The position numbers and the translations under genes were made by a program. Under the pieces are notes generated by a model. It saw nothing but the letters and a program-made list of their open reading frames with translations, was not told where the DNA came from and did not search any database. From Muricauda sp. SCSIO 65647 (GTDB taxonomy: Bacteria > Bacteroidota > Bacteroidia > Flavobacteriales > Flavobacteriaceae), in the NCBI RefSeq assembly GCF_021534965.1, contig NZ_CP091037.1:248001-312000 (forward strand): DNA of 64,000 nucleotides. Direction: 5' to 3'. This document shows, one piece after another, positions 1-8,881 of this stretch (its first letter is position 1; each line of letters starts with the position of its first letter).

Positions 1-2139
1 TAACGGCCAGAAATTAAAATGGGTGGCCTCAATCGAACTGGACATATCGGGTTTGTATGAATCATTGACCACGTACAAAGAGCCGGTTCTGACCGTTTTT
101 GAAGTGGTCAACTTGGCCCTGTTGGCCTTGGTGGCAATGGGTTCTGGAAATACCGCTTGTTTTTCATTCGGAATCCATACCATCATTTCGCTTCCGCCAC
201 GGTTGGCCCATGCATAGTAAGGAATGGCCTTGAAAGGTATCTTTTCTTCCTTAAGTCCTGAAGATTCTGTTGCTTCAAAATATGTTGCCTCTCCATTGAT
301 CGTTGTTACACCGTTTAGCAAGTTCTCTTCATACTTCAATTTAAATTCTTGTGTGTCATCGATCATAATATTGCCAGCCTCTTCATTCGGTAAATCCTTA
401 CCCTCGACACAATATACAATAGGACCTACTTGAAACGCCACACGGCCTTTGTTTTCGATAATATTCGGATGTGATTCCACGACACGCAGTTCAAAGGGGA
501 AATCTACGTCAACCTTATCGCCTTGATCCCAAGTTCGTTGCACCACGGCATAACCCTTGTCTACGGTGTATTCAACAACTTCACCATTGACCTTGATCAC
601 TGTTTTTTCTTTTAGGGGTGATTTGAAGGTATATAAATCAGATGGCACAGGACTATCTGAAGCCCAACCGGGTATTCTCATTTTTAACGCAAATGGCTTG
701 CTTTTCTTTGGATTGACCTCAAAGCCAACATCTCCAGACCAAGGTAGATCACTGTTTTGGACCAGGGCAACCTCATTACCGCTCATTGAAATATTGGTTT
801 TGCTGGAAATAAACAGATTCACATAGATGCTTGCATCATCATATGCATAAATATATCCTGGAACATCAGGTAAAAAACGCGAAACGTTCGATGGGCAGCA
901 TGAGGTATTGAACCATTCGCTTCTAACCGTGGTGCCCCTAGATTCTAGCCTGTTCGGATAAAAGAACTTATCACCACTTAAAGACACTCCAGAAAGTACG
1001 TTGTTGTACATAGAGCGTTCTAAAACATCGGCATATTTGGCATCGCCATGGGTAAGAAACAAACGCTGATTCCAAAAAACATTGGCAATGGCGGCACAGG
1101 TTTCGTTATAGGCCCTAAAGTTGGGCAACTCGTAATGGTCTCCAAAACCTTCGTGCCCACCAGCAGCTCCAATACCCCCGATTATGTACAGTTTGGTGTC
1201 AACAATGTCATGCCATAATTTATCCATCGCCTCCACATACGCATTATCGCCTGAGAGTGCTGCCATGTCTGCCATACCAGCGTACATGTAAACGGCCCTT
1301 ACGGAATGCCCCACCGCTTTATCTTGATCGACTACTTTTTTATGGGTTTGGTTGTACGTACCCTTACCTGGCTTTTCCCCTCGCTTGTCCAAAAAGAATT
1401 TTGAAAGGTCTAAATAGCGTTTCTCGCCTGTTACTTCGTAAAGTTTTACCAGACCTATTTCAATTTCTTGATGCCCAGGAACCTCTTCCAGTTTTCCCCA
1501 GCCGAAAACCTCATCGACCAAATCGGCACTTTTTATGGCGATATTCAAAAAGCTACGCTTACCCGTTGCCCTGTAATGGGCCACAGCTGCTTCGTACATA
1601 TGCCCCAAATTATAAAGCTCATGCGAGCCATCTGTTTCAACACTCACCCATTTTGGTAATTTGGCATCTCTATGTTCGTCAGATACACCGTGGATGGTCT
1701 TTACGGTAAACAAGTACCCATCGTCTTCTTGGGCTGCCGCCACATAACTGATCAAAGTGTCTAAATACTTTTCTAATTCGGGGTCTGGGTGTTGACTTAA
1801 TGAATAGGCTGCACCTTCCATAACCTTAAAGACATCAGAATCGTCATAACCTCTGCGAGTGTTGAACGTACCCTCTTCAAGTCCGCCCGCAACCTTAAAA
1901 TTTTTTATTCTTCCTGTTTCTTCACTTCGTTGAAAAGCAATTGGGATGGTCACTTTGCGATTGGTTTCCATCCGTTCCCTCCAAAATTCATCGGTAATCT
2001 CAACTTCGGTAAAAGCAACCGGTTTGATAGGATAAAACGACGTTTGCTTCTCTTCTTTGCAACTGCTGAGAAATGTTAGTAGAAGTGCAGCCGCAACCAT
2101 CACCAACCCCAAATCTTTCTTGTTATTATTTCTTTCCAT
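1..2139 (-). CDS. GH127 beta-L-arabinofuranosidase-type lipoprotein, C-terminus cut by window edge
   Basis: The reading frame is open from an ATG at 2139 to base 1, so 713 residues are visible and the C-terminus lies outside. Residues 1-25 form a lipoprotein signal ending in a lipobox (LSSC). The body is a classical GH127 (DUF1680) alpha/alpha barrel. GH127 enzymes remove beta-L-arabinofuranose by a retaining mechanism with a zinc-bound cysteine nucleophile. The expected ligands are present: E346-T-C348 in NETCA and the pair C414-C415 in SCCPSN. The ATG lies 2 nt after the stop of the preceding sulfatase, so this gene ends the visible left-hand operon (susC, susD, three sulfatases, GH127). 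Some GH127 subgroups from marine bacteria act on 3,6-anhydro-galactose instead, so arabinofuranosidase is the best guess rather than a certainty. Confidence 0.9.
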   Translation of the reverse strand, partial: MERNNNKKDLGLVMVAAALLLTFLSSCKEEKQTSFYPIKPVAFTEVEITDEFWRERMETNRKVTIPIAFQRSEETGRIKNFKVAGGLEEGTFNTRRGYDDSDVFKVMEGAAYSLSQHPDPELEKYLDTLISYVAAAQEDDGYLFTVKTIHGVSDEHRDAKLPKWVSVETDGSHELYNLGHMYEAAVAHYRATGKRSFLNIAIKSADLVDEVFGWGKLEEVPGHQEIEIGLVKLYEVTGEKRYLDLSKFFLDKRGEKPGKGTYNQTHKKVVDQDKAVGHSVRAVYMYAGMADMAALSGDNAYVEAMDKLWHDIVDTKLYIIGGIGAAGGHEGFGDHYELPNFRAYNETCAAIANVFWNQRLFLTHGDAKYADVLERSMYNNVLSGVSLSGDKFFYPNRLESRGTTVRSEWFNTSCCPSNVSRFLPDVPGYIYAYDDASIYVNLFISSKTNISMSGNEVALVQNSDLPWSGDVGFEVNPKKSKPFALKMRIPGWASDSPVPSDLYTFKSPLKEKTVIKVNGEVVEYTVDKGYAVVQRTWDQGDKVDVDFPFELRVVESHPNIIENKGRVAFQVGPIVYCVEGKDLPNEEAGNIMIDDTQEFKLKYEENLLNGVTTINGEATYFEATESSGLKEEKIPFKAIPYYAWANRGGSEMMVWIPNEKQAVFPEPIATKANRAKLTTSKTVRTGSLYVVNDSYKPDMSSSIEATHFNFWPL

Positions 2140-2141
2140 AA

Positions 2142-3803
2142 TCAACTTTTGTTTGAATCCCTATTTTTTAATTCTTCTCGTTTTTGTCTTATCAATTTTT
2201 GAACTTCTGGCCAGTCCAAGACTCCCATTTCTTTGGTCCAATTATTATATAAATCGATCATTTCGTTTGCTACATCGCCTTCTTCAACTATCAAATTGTC
2301 TGTTTCGGTTCTATCGGTAGCTAAATCATAAAGTTCCCATGGCTGCTGATCCTTCGTTGCCCTATCCAAGACCAACTTATAATTGCCCAATCGAACGGCT
2401 TTGTTACCGTGATGTTCCCAAAAAATAGGTTCATCGTGAATAGGTGAACTTTCTATGGCAAGTGCGGGCAATATACTTTTCCCGACCATCGGTTCAATTG
2501 TATTGCCCTTGAATTCTTTAGGATACTCAGCACCCGCCAAATCTAAACAAGTGGCCATGATATCAGGGGCAAAGCCATATTGATCGATTACTTTGCCCTG
2601 TTGATTTTTATCCAAACCTTTAGGCCAATAGACTATCAATGGGGTGGCAATGCCTCCTTCATGCACCCAATGCTTATAATTTCTGAAAGGCGTGTTTGAA
2701 GCATTGGCCCAAGCCCTGCCGTATGATAAATAATAGCCCTCTTTCGTGCCCAATTGTTCCTCTTTGCCCCACCCCAACATGCCACCTTCGGCGCAGGCAC
2801 CGTTATCATTCATAAACATGATAATGGTATTGTTTAACATTTGGTTTGATTTGAGGCTATCTAACAACTTACCAATATTTTGGTCCATTCTATCGATCAT
2901 GGCCGCATAGATGGCCATACGATAATCCATTTCAATTTGTTTTTCAACAGACAAGGAATCCCATGGTACATTATCTTCTTTAGATAGTTTCCAGGTTTTG
3001 TCGATAAGGCCCATTTCCATCATTCGTTGGTACCTTTTTTTTCGCAACTCGTCCCATCCCGTCAAATATTTGCCCCTATATTTTTCAATATCTTCCTTAG
3101 GCGCTTGGATGGGCCAATGGGGGGCATTGTAAGCCATATATAAAAAGAAGGGACTGGTATTGTCTTGGTTTATGTATTCGATGGCCTTATCGGTAAAGGC
3201 ATCGGTAGTATAAAACGATTCGTCGGTTATGCTGATGGTATCATTACCTTCGGTTATGCCCCTGGGATATTCAGGTTTAAAATAATTGGCCGCACCGGGT
3301 ACCAAACCATAAAACTCATCAAAACCTCTTTGTTTGGGCCAATATTCTTTTTCTGAAATACCCAGGTGCCATTTCCCTGTCATTATCGTGCGATAGTCAG
3401 CACTTTTTAATACTTCTGCTATGGTCACCACATTTTTGCCCAAAACACCCCGGTATTCAGGAACACCCAAATCACTGGCCTCAGGGGCACCGGGAGCCTG
3501 CGTCATCAAACCGATCCCTGCCTGATAAGGATAACAGCCCGTCATCAAAGACGCCCTCGTCGGACAACACCTTGCCGTATTATAAAACTGGGTGAAACGA
3601 ACCCCATTATCAGCCAGCCATTGTAGATTGGGCGTATCGATTTCACCACCATAGGGAGCAATATCGGAATAGCCCATGTCATCTGACATAATCAAAACAA
3701 TATTGGGGCGTAGATCCTCTTGCTGCCGCTCTTGCTTTTTATGACATGCCGCCAATAGTAAGACCAGAAGTGCAATCGCTATTTTTATCTTCGGTGCTGT
3801 CAT
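2142..3803 (-). CDS. S1 family sulfatase, lipoprotein (first of three)
   Basis: A 553-residue sulfatase of the alkaline-phosphatase fold that hydrolyses sulfate esters on a glycan. The lipobox LAAC ends the signal at about residue 20. An N-terminal metal-binding segment (MSDDMGYSD) is followed by the sulfatase signature CCPTRASLMTG. C79 of the C-x-P-x-R core is the residue expected to become formylglycine, which needs an anSME maturase not seen in this window. A C-terminal half with FRNYKHWVHEGG and an LYDLATDRTE tail is usual for family S1. It is clearly paralogous to the sulfatase at 5550-7211, sharing the same insert after the PIQAPKE segment. It sits 44 bp after the middle sulfatase and 2 nt before the GH127 gene. 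I do not assign an S1 subfamily. Confidence 0.93.
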   Translation of the reverse strand: MTAPKIKIAIALLVLLLAACHKKQERQQEDLRPNIVLIMSDDMGYSDIAPYGGEIDTPNLQWLADNGVRFTQFYNTARCCPTRASLMTGCYPYQAGIGLMTQAPGAPEASDLGVPEYRGVLGKNVVTIAEVLKSADYRTIMTGKWHLGISEKEYWPKQRGFDEFYGLVPGAANYFKPEYPRGITEGNDTISITDESFYTTDAFTDKAIEYINQDNTSPFFLYMAYNAPHWPIQAPKEDIEKYRGKYLTGWDELRKKRYQRMMEMGLIDKTWKLSKEDNVPWDSLSVEKQIEMDYRMAIYAAMIDRMDQNIGKLLDSLKSNQMLNNTIIMFMNDNGACAEGGMLGWGKEEQLGTKEGYYLSYGRAWANASNTPFRNYKHWVHEGGIATPLIVYWPKGLDKNQQGKVIDQYGFAPDIMATCLDLAGAEYPKEFKGNTIEPMVGKSILPALAIESSPIHDEPIFWEHHGNKAVRLGNYKLVLDRATKDQQPWELYDLATDRTETDNLIVEEGDVANEMIDLYNNWTKEMGVLDWPEVQKLIRQKREELKNRDSNKS

Positions 3804-3847
3804 TTTAGTGTTGGGCTATTTCTAACCACCTTTTTATATTCAATTTT

Positions 3848-5506
3848 TTAATTGTCGATCTGTTGTACAATGGCTTTGGCCTTTTTGCCTACTATGCCGG
3901 GATCACTATCATCTAGCGTGGTCAGGTAATTGTACGCCTTGATATAACTCTTTCGTAAACTCTCTAGCTTTTCTGCATCGCCCAAAACCTCCAAATTCCA
4001 ATGCAAGGGGTCATCACCGATGATAAGCCCTGGATTCTGCTCTCTACGCCATTGTACCAAAGTTTCTTGCAATTCTGCAATTATCGAATGGGTTTCGGGG
4101 TCGCTTGCTATGTTGGTATGGCACATGGGGTCTTTTTTCAAATCGTACAATTCAATCTCTTTGGCCACGTGATGAAACCCAACAAGCCAACGGTCGTTCA
4201 TCAAAGAAGTTACCAATGTGCTTTCGATGACCACAAAGTCTTTGATCACCTCTTTATCATCGGTAAGCATGCCCAGCATGCTTTTGCCATTTGCCATGGG
4301 ATGTATTTCTCCCTGGGCCAATTCCATAAACGTAGCATACAAATCGACATGAGAGGTGAAACCCTCGCGTATTCCTTGCTTTACCAACCCCGGTCTCCAT
4401 ACCACCATGGGCACCAGGGATTGTGTTGGAAATGATGATCCTTTGTGCAACATTTCGTTATCAAACAAGGCGCTACCATGGTCTGATGTGAATACAACGA
4501 TTGTATTCTCCAATTTTCCAGTTTGCCCCAATTCAAACAATACCCTTTCTATTTGTTCATCTATAAAAGTCAAACTGGCAAAATGACCTGCTTTTACCTG
4601 TTTGCGCAGTTTCTCTTGTTCATTTTTTGGCAATGAATCATAATGCTGCATCAGGTTACCCCCATAGCCATATCTATGCCTGCTGTATTCAATTGGTTTA
4701 TCGATCAGTTCACCTTCTGTAAATAGGGCATCCGGAATTTTATCCAAATCGGAATACCTATCGAAAAAACGCTTTGGGGGATTCCAAGGATTATGGGGCC
4801 CGGTGAACGAAACCCACATAAACCAGGGCTTTTCAGCTGTGATTTCTCCGCTCTTGATCGCATCAACGGCAGCCTCTCCAACAAAATAATCAGGGTGCAA
4901 TTTTTCATCAGCTGGCCAAGGGTAAAAATCCTGCCCCCTTGGTCGGCCGGTTGACGAATAGGCAGCTCTCAACGCTTTACGGCTGGTTCCTTGGGCCTCG
5001 AGATACTTCTCGTAATCGTCATCGCGATAATCCCTGTCTTTTCCTTCCAAAGTGACCCGATGATCATAATAGTAATCTTCTTGAAAAGGGTGGAAATGCA
5101 TTTTTCCTATACCCAGTGTGGTATAGCCGGCGCTTTGTAAGTCACGGGTCAAGAAAGGCCAATTCGGTTTTTTTACTGAAATTGCCCTGTTGTCCCATAA
5201 AGAATGTGTATGCGGGTACAAACCGGTAACTATCGATGCCCTGGCCGGCATACAAATAGGACTAACCGAGGAATGCTTTGTAAAAACGGCCCCATTGGCG
5301 ATCAAATCTTGCAGCACAGGCATACGAAGTGGTCGCCCCAGATACTCTAAATCGCTTCCACGCGTATAATCTGTAGTGATAAAAAGAATATTGGGTCTTT
5401 TGTCTACCAACTGCCCATTCTTTTCATGCTTTTTTTGGATACACGACAAAAACAAGGCAATGCCCAAAAAAAGAATCGTTTTCTTAAGTGTTCTATATCG
5501 TTGCAT
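3848..5506 (-). CDS. S1 family sulfatase, lipoprotein (second, CMPAR type)
   Basis: A 552-residue family S1 sulfatase with lipobox LFLSC. The signature is ICMPARASIVTG, with C85 as the formylglycine precursor. The Asp-rich metal site (FTSDHG) and the FTGPHNPWNPP segment are clear. It differs from its two neighbours: the signature is CMPAR rather than CCPxR, and the following PHTHSLWDN block is typical of choline-sulfatase-like or exo-sulfatase subgroups. It therefore probably removes a sulfate at a different position on the same sugar chain. It lies in the minus-strand operon, 43 bp from the upstream sulfatase and 44 bp from the downstream one, with no terminator seen between them. The exact substrate position is unknown. 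Confidence 0.92.
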   Translation of the reverse strand: MQRYRTLKKTILFLGIALFLSCIQKKHEKNGQLVDKRPNILFITTDYTRGSDLEYLGRPLRMPVLQDLIANGAVFTKHSSVSPICMPARASIVTGLYPHTHSLWDNRAISVKKPNWPFLTRDLQSAGYTTLGIGKMHFHPFQEDYYYDHRVTLEGKDRDYRDDDYEKYLEAQGTSRKALRAAYSSTGRPRGQDFYPWPADEKLHPDYFVGEAAVDAIKSGEITAEKPWFMWVSFTGPHNPWNPPKRFFDRYSDLDKIPDALFTEGELIDKPIEYSRHRYGYGGNLMQHYDSLPKNEQEKLRKQVKAGHFASLTFIDEQIERVLFELGQTGKLENTIVVFTSDHGSALFDNEMLHKGSSFPTQSLVPMVVWRPGLVKQGIREGFTSHVDLYATFMELAQGEIHPMANGKSMLGMLTDDKEVIKDFVVIESTLVTSLMNDRWLVGFHHVAKEIELYDLKKDPMCHTNIASDPETHSIIAELQETLVQWRREQNPGLIIGDDPLHWNLEVLGDAEKLESLRKSYIKAYNYLTTLDDSDPGIVGKKAKAIVQQIDN

Positions 5507-5549
5507 TATATATATTGAGCATCCGGTTTTTCAACGTATCAAATTTGAT

Positions 5550-7211
5550 TTAAAGTCCGACCCTATCGGAATACTCTTGCCACATCGCCGCCAGTTTTTC
5601 CACTTTTTCAGGGTATTGGTCTGCAAGATCGTTGGTTTCGCAACGATCTTCATTTAAGTTGTATAGCTCCCACTTTATTTCGTAGGGCATTTGTTTTCCC
5701 CATACCGCTTTCCAATCTCCCAAGACCACTGCTTTGGCCCCAAAATGGGAGAAGTAAATGGGTCTTTCGTCCAATGCTTCATTTTTAAATGTATTGACCA
5801 AACTCACACCTTCCACATCTTGAATGGCCTTACCATTAAAGGTTTTTGGGTACTCTGCACCTGTAATATCACACAAGGTCGGCATGATGTCGATCAAATG
5901 GGTTCTTTCCCTTATCCAACTTCCCGCGTTGTCTTTAATTTGGTCAGGCCAATGCACTATGAGTGGCGAGGCAACGCCACCTTCATGCGTAAAATGTTTG
6001 TAAAGTTTTAAGGGAGTGTTGCTCATATTTGCCCAAGCACTTCCATACGAAGAGTGCGTACCGTTCTGGCCAACCATATTCAGGCTATCTCCCTTGTGCA
6101 AGGTGGTAATACCTTTTCTTGAGGGGCCATCAAAACCAAAAGGCCCCCATTCAAAGCAAGCACCGTTGTCACTGGTTATCATAATGATGGTATTGTCGTA
6201 TTGGCCAGTCTCTTTTAAATAGTCAACTATTTTACCAACACCCTTGTCAACATGCTCTACCATAGCGGCAAATGTTGCCATTCTTCTGGCCAGGTCACGT
6301 TTTCTGTCAATGTCTAAAGAAGTCCAAGCTGGGTTTTGCTCTCCAGAAAAATAATTGGTGACAATATCCCTGTCGGTAGGTACGATTGCCCTATCGGTTA
6401 ACGACCATCTGCTTTCATTTTCAATCAGACCTACGGTTTTTAGGTTTGCATAGCGTTCTTCCCTAATTACATCCCAGCCTTTCATATAAACATCAAAATA
6501 CTTGTCAATGCTTTCTTTTGGCGCTTGAACCGGAAAATGGGGCGATGAATGCCCTAGAAAAAGAAACCATGGTTCACCCTCTTTTTGTTTTGCTTGCTTT
6601 AAAAATTCCAATGCATATTCATTGAAAATATCTGTGGCATAAAACTCTCCTTCAGGTTTGTCTATTTCTTTTTTCCTGCCCTCTGGTTTGCGTATGTAGG
6701 CATTGGGATCCCATTGGTCTTGGGCATACCCCATATCATAGCCGTAAAACTCATCGAAACCTCGTTTAACTGGATCTGTTTTCTCGTGCATATGCCACTT
6801 GCCAACATAATACGTACCATAGCCCTTGGCCTTTAGCACTTCGCCCAAGGTGACGCAATCTTCTCGTAAATGCCCCAAATAGGCGGGCCCGAGGTCTTTT
6901 TTGGGCTTCTTGGTGGTAAAGTTGGCTATGCCTGCCTGGGGCGGATACAAACCGGTCATTAAAGCCGCCCTACTAGGGCAACAGCGAGCTGAGTTATATA
7001 TGGTTTCATAACGCAAACCGTTATAGCCCAATCGATCTATGTTCGGGGTTTTTATTTCACCTCCATAACAGCCAAGGTCTGAATACCCCAAATCATCAAG
7101 CAGAACAAAAAGCACATTGGGACTTTGCTTTTCAACAGGTTCTTTTTTTTGCTGACAGCTGAATAAAAATGTAATAAACAGTGCCAATAGAAAATATTGT
7201 CTTCTTTTCAT
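5550..7211 (-). CDS. S1 family sulfatase, lipoprotein (third, CCPSR type)
   Basis: A family S1 sulfatase of 553 residues when started at ATG 7211. The frame is open further up to 7298, but only the 7211 start gives a proper lipoprotein signal (MKRRQYFLLALF, lipobox LFSC). The signature is CCPSRAALMTG, with C77 as the formylglycine precursor. LLDDLGYSDLG and a GGVASPLIVHW segment complete the active site and fold. It is the closest relative in the window of the sulfatase at 2142-3803. It is the first enzyme downstream of susD in the left module, separated by 188 bp that contain a strong hairpin (7334-7369). Surface or periplasmic desulfation is expected, since the lipoprotein signal is clear. 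Confidence 0.92.
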   Translation of the reverse strand: MKRRQYFLLALFITFLFSCQQKKEPVEKQSPNVLFVLLDDLGYSDLGCYGGEIKTPNIDRLGYNGLRYETIYNSARCCPSRAALMTGLYPPQAGIANFTTKKPKKDLGPAYLGHLREDCVTLGEVLKAKGYGTYYVGKWHMHEKTDPVKRGFDEFYGYDMGYAQDQWDPNAYIRKPEGRKKEIDKPEGEFYATDIFNEYALEFLKQAKQKEGEPWFLFLGHSSPHFPVQAPKESIDKYFDVYMKGWDVIREERYANLKTVGLIENESRWSLTDRAIVPTDRDIVTNYFSGEQNPAWTSLDIDRKRDLARRMATFAAMVEHVDKGVGKIVDYLKETGQYDNTIIMITSDNGACFEWGPFGFDGPSRKGITTLHKGDSLNMVGQNGTHSSYGSAWANMSNTPLKLYKHFTHEGGVASPLIVHWPDQIKDNAGSWIRERTHLIDIMPTLCDITGAEYPKTFNGKAIQDVEGVSLVNTFKNEALDERPIYFSHFGAKAVVLGDWKAVWGKQMPYEIKWELYNLNEDRCETNDLADQYPEKVEKLAAMWQEYSDRVGL

Positions 7212-7333
7212 TGTGATTGCCCTTTTTATCAATTTAACGGTGACGCGGTTATAATTTTTTAATTCGTTGGTTTGCCTTCCAATTACCCAATCGTTCATAG
7301 CTCCATGCCATAACGAAACATATATTGCCCAAA

Positions 7334-7369
7334 AATGTCCGGAGAACCTACCAAATATCCCCGGACATT
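7334..7369 (-). terminator. Intra-operon hairpin with U-run downstream of susD
   Basis: A perfect 9-bp stem (AATGTCCGG pairs with CCGGACATT) with an 18-nt loop. On the minus strand it is followed by TTTTT. It lies 31 bp after the susD stop and 122 bp before the sulfatase start. It may partly terminate transcription or stabilise the susCD message, so that transporter outnumbers enzymes. That role is inferred. Confidence 0.65.
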
Positions 7370-7399
7370 ATATAACTAACTCAAACCAATACTTGTCTT

Positions 7400-8872
7400 T
7401 TATCCTCCGAAAATACCATCTAATGGGTTTTGTACGGTAATACCTCCAAAGTTCATTTCATCATCTGGAATTTGCAAAATAAAACGGTTGTCCCTTGCCG
7501 GAATTACCAACGGATCCAATGCATCTCCCCCTTCATCTGCGCCAAGCTTCACCAAATCGATCTGCCTTCTTAGAACATCCCAGTAAACAAGTCCTTCTGA
7601 ATATAGTTCTTTACGTTTTTCTATCCAGATGGCTTCAATTAAATCTTCTTGAACCATTGTACTTGTTGGGGTTTCAACCGACCGAGCGTTTTGGAGTTCG
7701 TTCAATAATGTCAATGCAGGGCCCGTACTGCCTTGCTGGGCAAGGGCTTCGGCCTCAATCAAAAGCATCTCTGCGCCACGCATTACAATCATATCGCCGA
7801 GATAGTTACTACCGTCATCCCTGAATTTATCGGAGGTCCAACCCGTTTCAAGTGGCCCTCCTCCCACATCGATATACCTAAATTGATATCGAATATCAGA
7901 GGCATCAAACAGGTTTACAAAACTTTCATTGATTCGTAGGGTACCGTCACCAAAAACGGTGCCCGCAGGTCTATGGCCGTTAAAAAACCATCTTGAAAAA
8001 AGGTTGGTCGTTTGAATATTGTCATTCTCGGTTTGGCCAAAGCCCCAAATCCATTCGGCGTTTGAAGTGTCAAACCCTCCTGTGTATTCCTCTGCACTCA
8101 TTAGAGGGTGGCCCGTACGAGCTGCGCTGGCATGTTGTTCAGCCTCGGCCCAATTTTCCATGGTCAGATATACTTTGGCCAATAGGCCATTGACCACATC
8201 AGAATCAATGTATTCCATACTTGGTCTATCAAAACCCGATAGTTCTGTCAAGGCCCCGTTTAGGTCGGCCAAAATCTGTGCATAGACTTCCTCTACGGTA
8301 TCCCTATCTTTTTGTGGCCTATCCGCAGAAGCCCTATCTAAGTAAATGGGTACCCCAGGGGCGGTTCTGGCAATGCTATATGGGTGTTGATAGTACCTTA
8401 TAAGGTGAAAATAGGCATATCCCCTCAGGGCAAGTGCCTGACCCTTTATCGCGGCCACTTGCTCGGGGGCTTCTTGGGCAAATGAATCAACGTTCAATAA
8501 AATGATATTGCAATTGTTGATCACTTGATAATAATGCGTCCAGAAACGGCTGGAAAATGTTCCTGCAGATTCGGTCCGTACCGAAGAAAAAATACTGTTT
8601 TCATAGAACGCATTCCCGATGTTTCTCACCCACAGATCGGGTGTTGCCGTTAGATTATAAATCTGCATACCGGCAATACCAAGATTCATGCCGTTGCTTT
8701 CTGTCAAAAGAAACTTATAAATCCCGTTCAAAACAACTTGGAGACCCGAAACATTTTGAAATAACTGCTCTTCTGAAACCTGTACCGTTGGTTGCTCGTC
8801 AAGATAATCTTCACAGGATAAGCTCAACGACACCAATGCTAAAATCGTAATTGTATATTTAAGCTTTTTCAT
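7400..8872 (-). CDS. susD: SusD/RagB family glycan-binding lipoprotein (left module)
   Basis: A 490-residue SusD-like protein, the outer-membrane glycan-binding lid of a SusCD import pair. The signal ends with lipobox LSLSC followed by ED and a DEQP motif, which is the usual SusD start. The TPR-rich helical body includes ALALRGYAYFHLIRYY, the RagB/SusD hallmark, and the C-terminal SusD segment with IWIEKRKELYSEGLVYWD. It is encoded 9 bp downstream of its SusC partner and leads into three sulfatases, so the pair probably imports sulfated oligosaccharides. The sequence has diverged far from the second SusD in the window (30989-32584), so the two pairs likely take up different fragments. Confidence 0.95.
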   Translation of the reverse strand: MKKLKYTITILALVSLSLSCEDYLDEQPTVQVSEEQLFQNVSGLQVVLNGIYKFLLTESNGMNLGIAGMQIYNLTATPDLWVRNIGNAFYENSIFSSVRTESAGTFSSRFWTHYYQVINNCNIILLNVDSFAQEAPEQVAAIKGQALALRGYAYFHLIRYYQHPYSIARTAPGVPIYLDRASADRPQKDRDTVEEVYAQILADLNGALTELSGFDRPSMEYIDSDVVNGLLAKVYLTMENWAEAEQHASAARTGHPLMSAEEYTGGFDTSNAEWIWGFGQTENDNIQTTNLFSRWFFNGHRPAGTVFGDGTLRINESFVNLFDASDIRYQFRYIDVGGGPLETGWTSDKFRDDGSNYLGDMIVMRGAEMLLIEAEALAQQGSTGPALTLLNELQNARSVETPTSTMVQEDLIEAIWIEKRKELYSEGLVYWDVLRRQIDLVKLGADEGGDALDPLVIPARDNRFILQIPDDEMNFGGITVQNPLDGIFGG

Positions 8873-8881
8873 TTTGATTTT

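Noticed and set aside
1257-1709. 150-codon plus-strand frame
   Set aside because: It lies antisense to the well-supported GH127 gene and has Pro/Arg/Leu-rich shadow composition.
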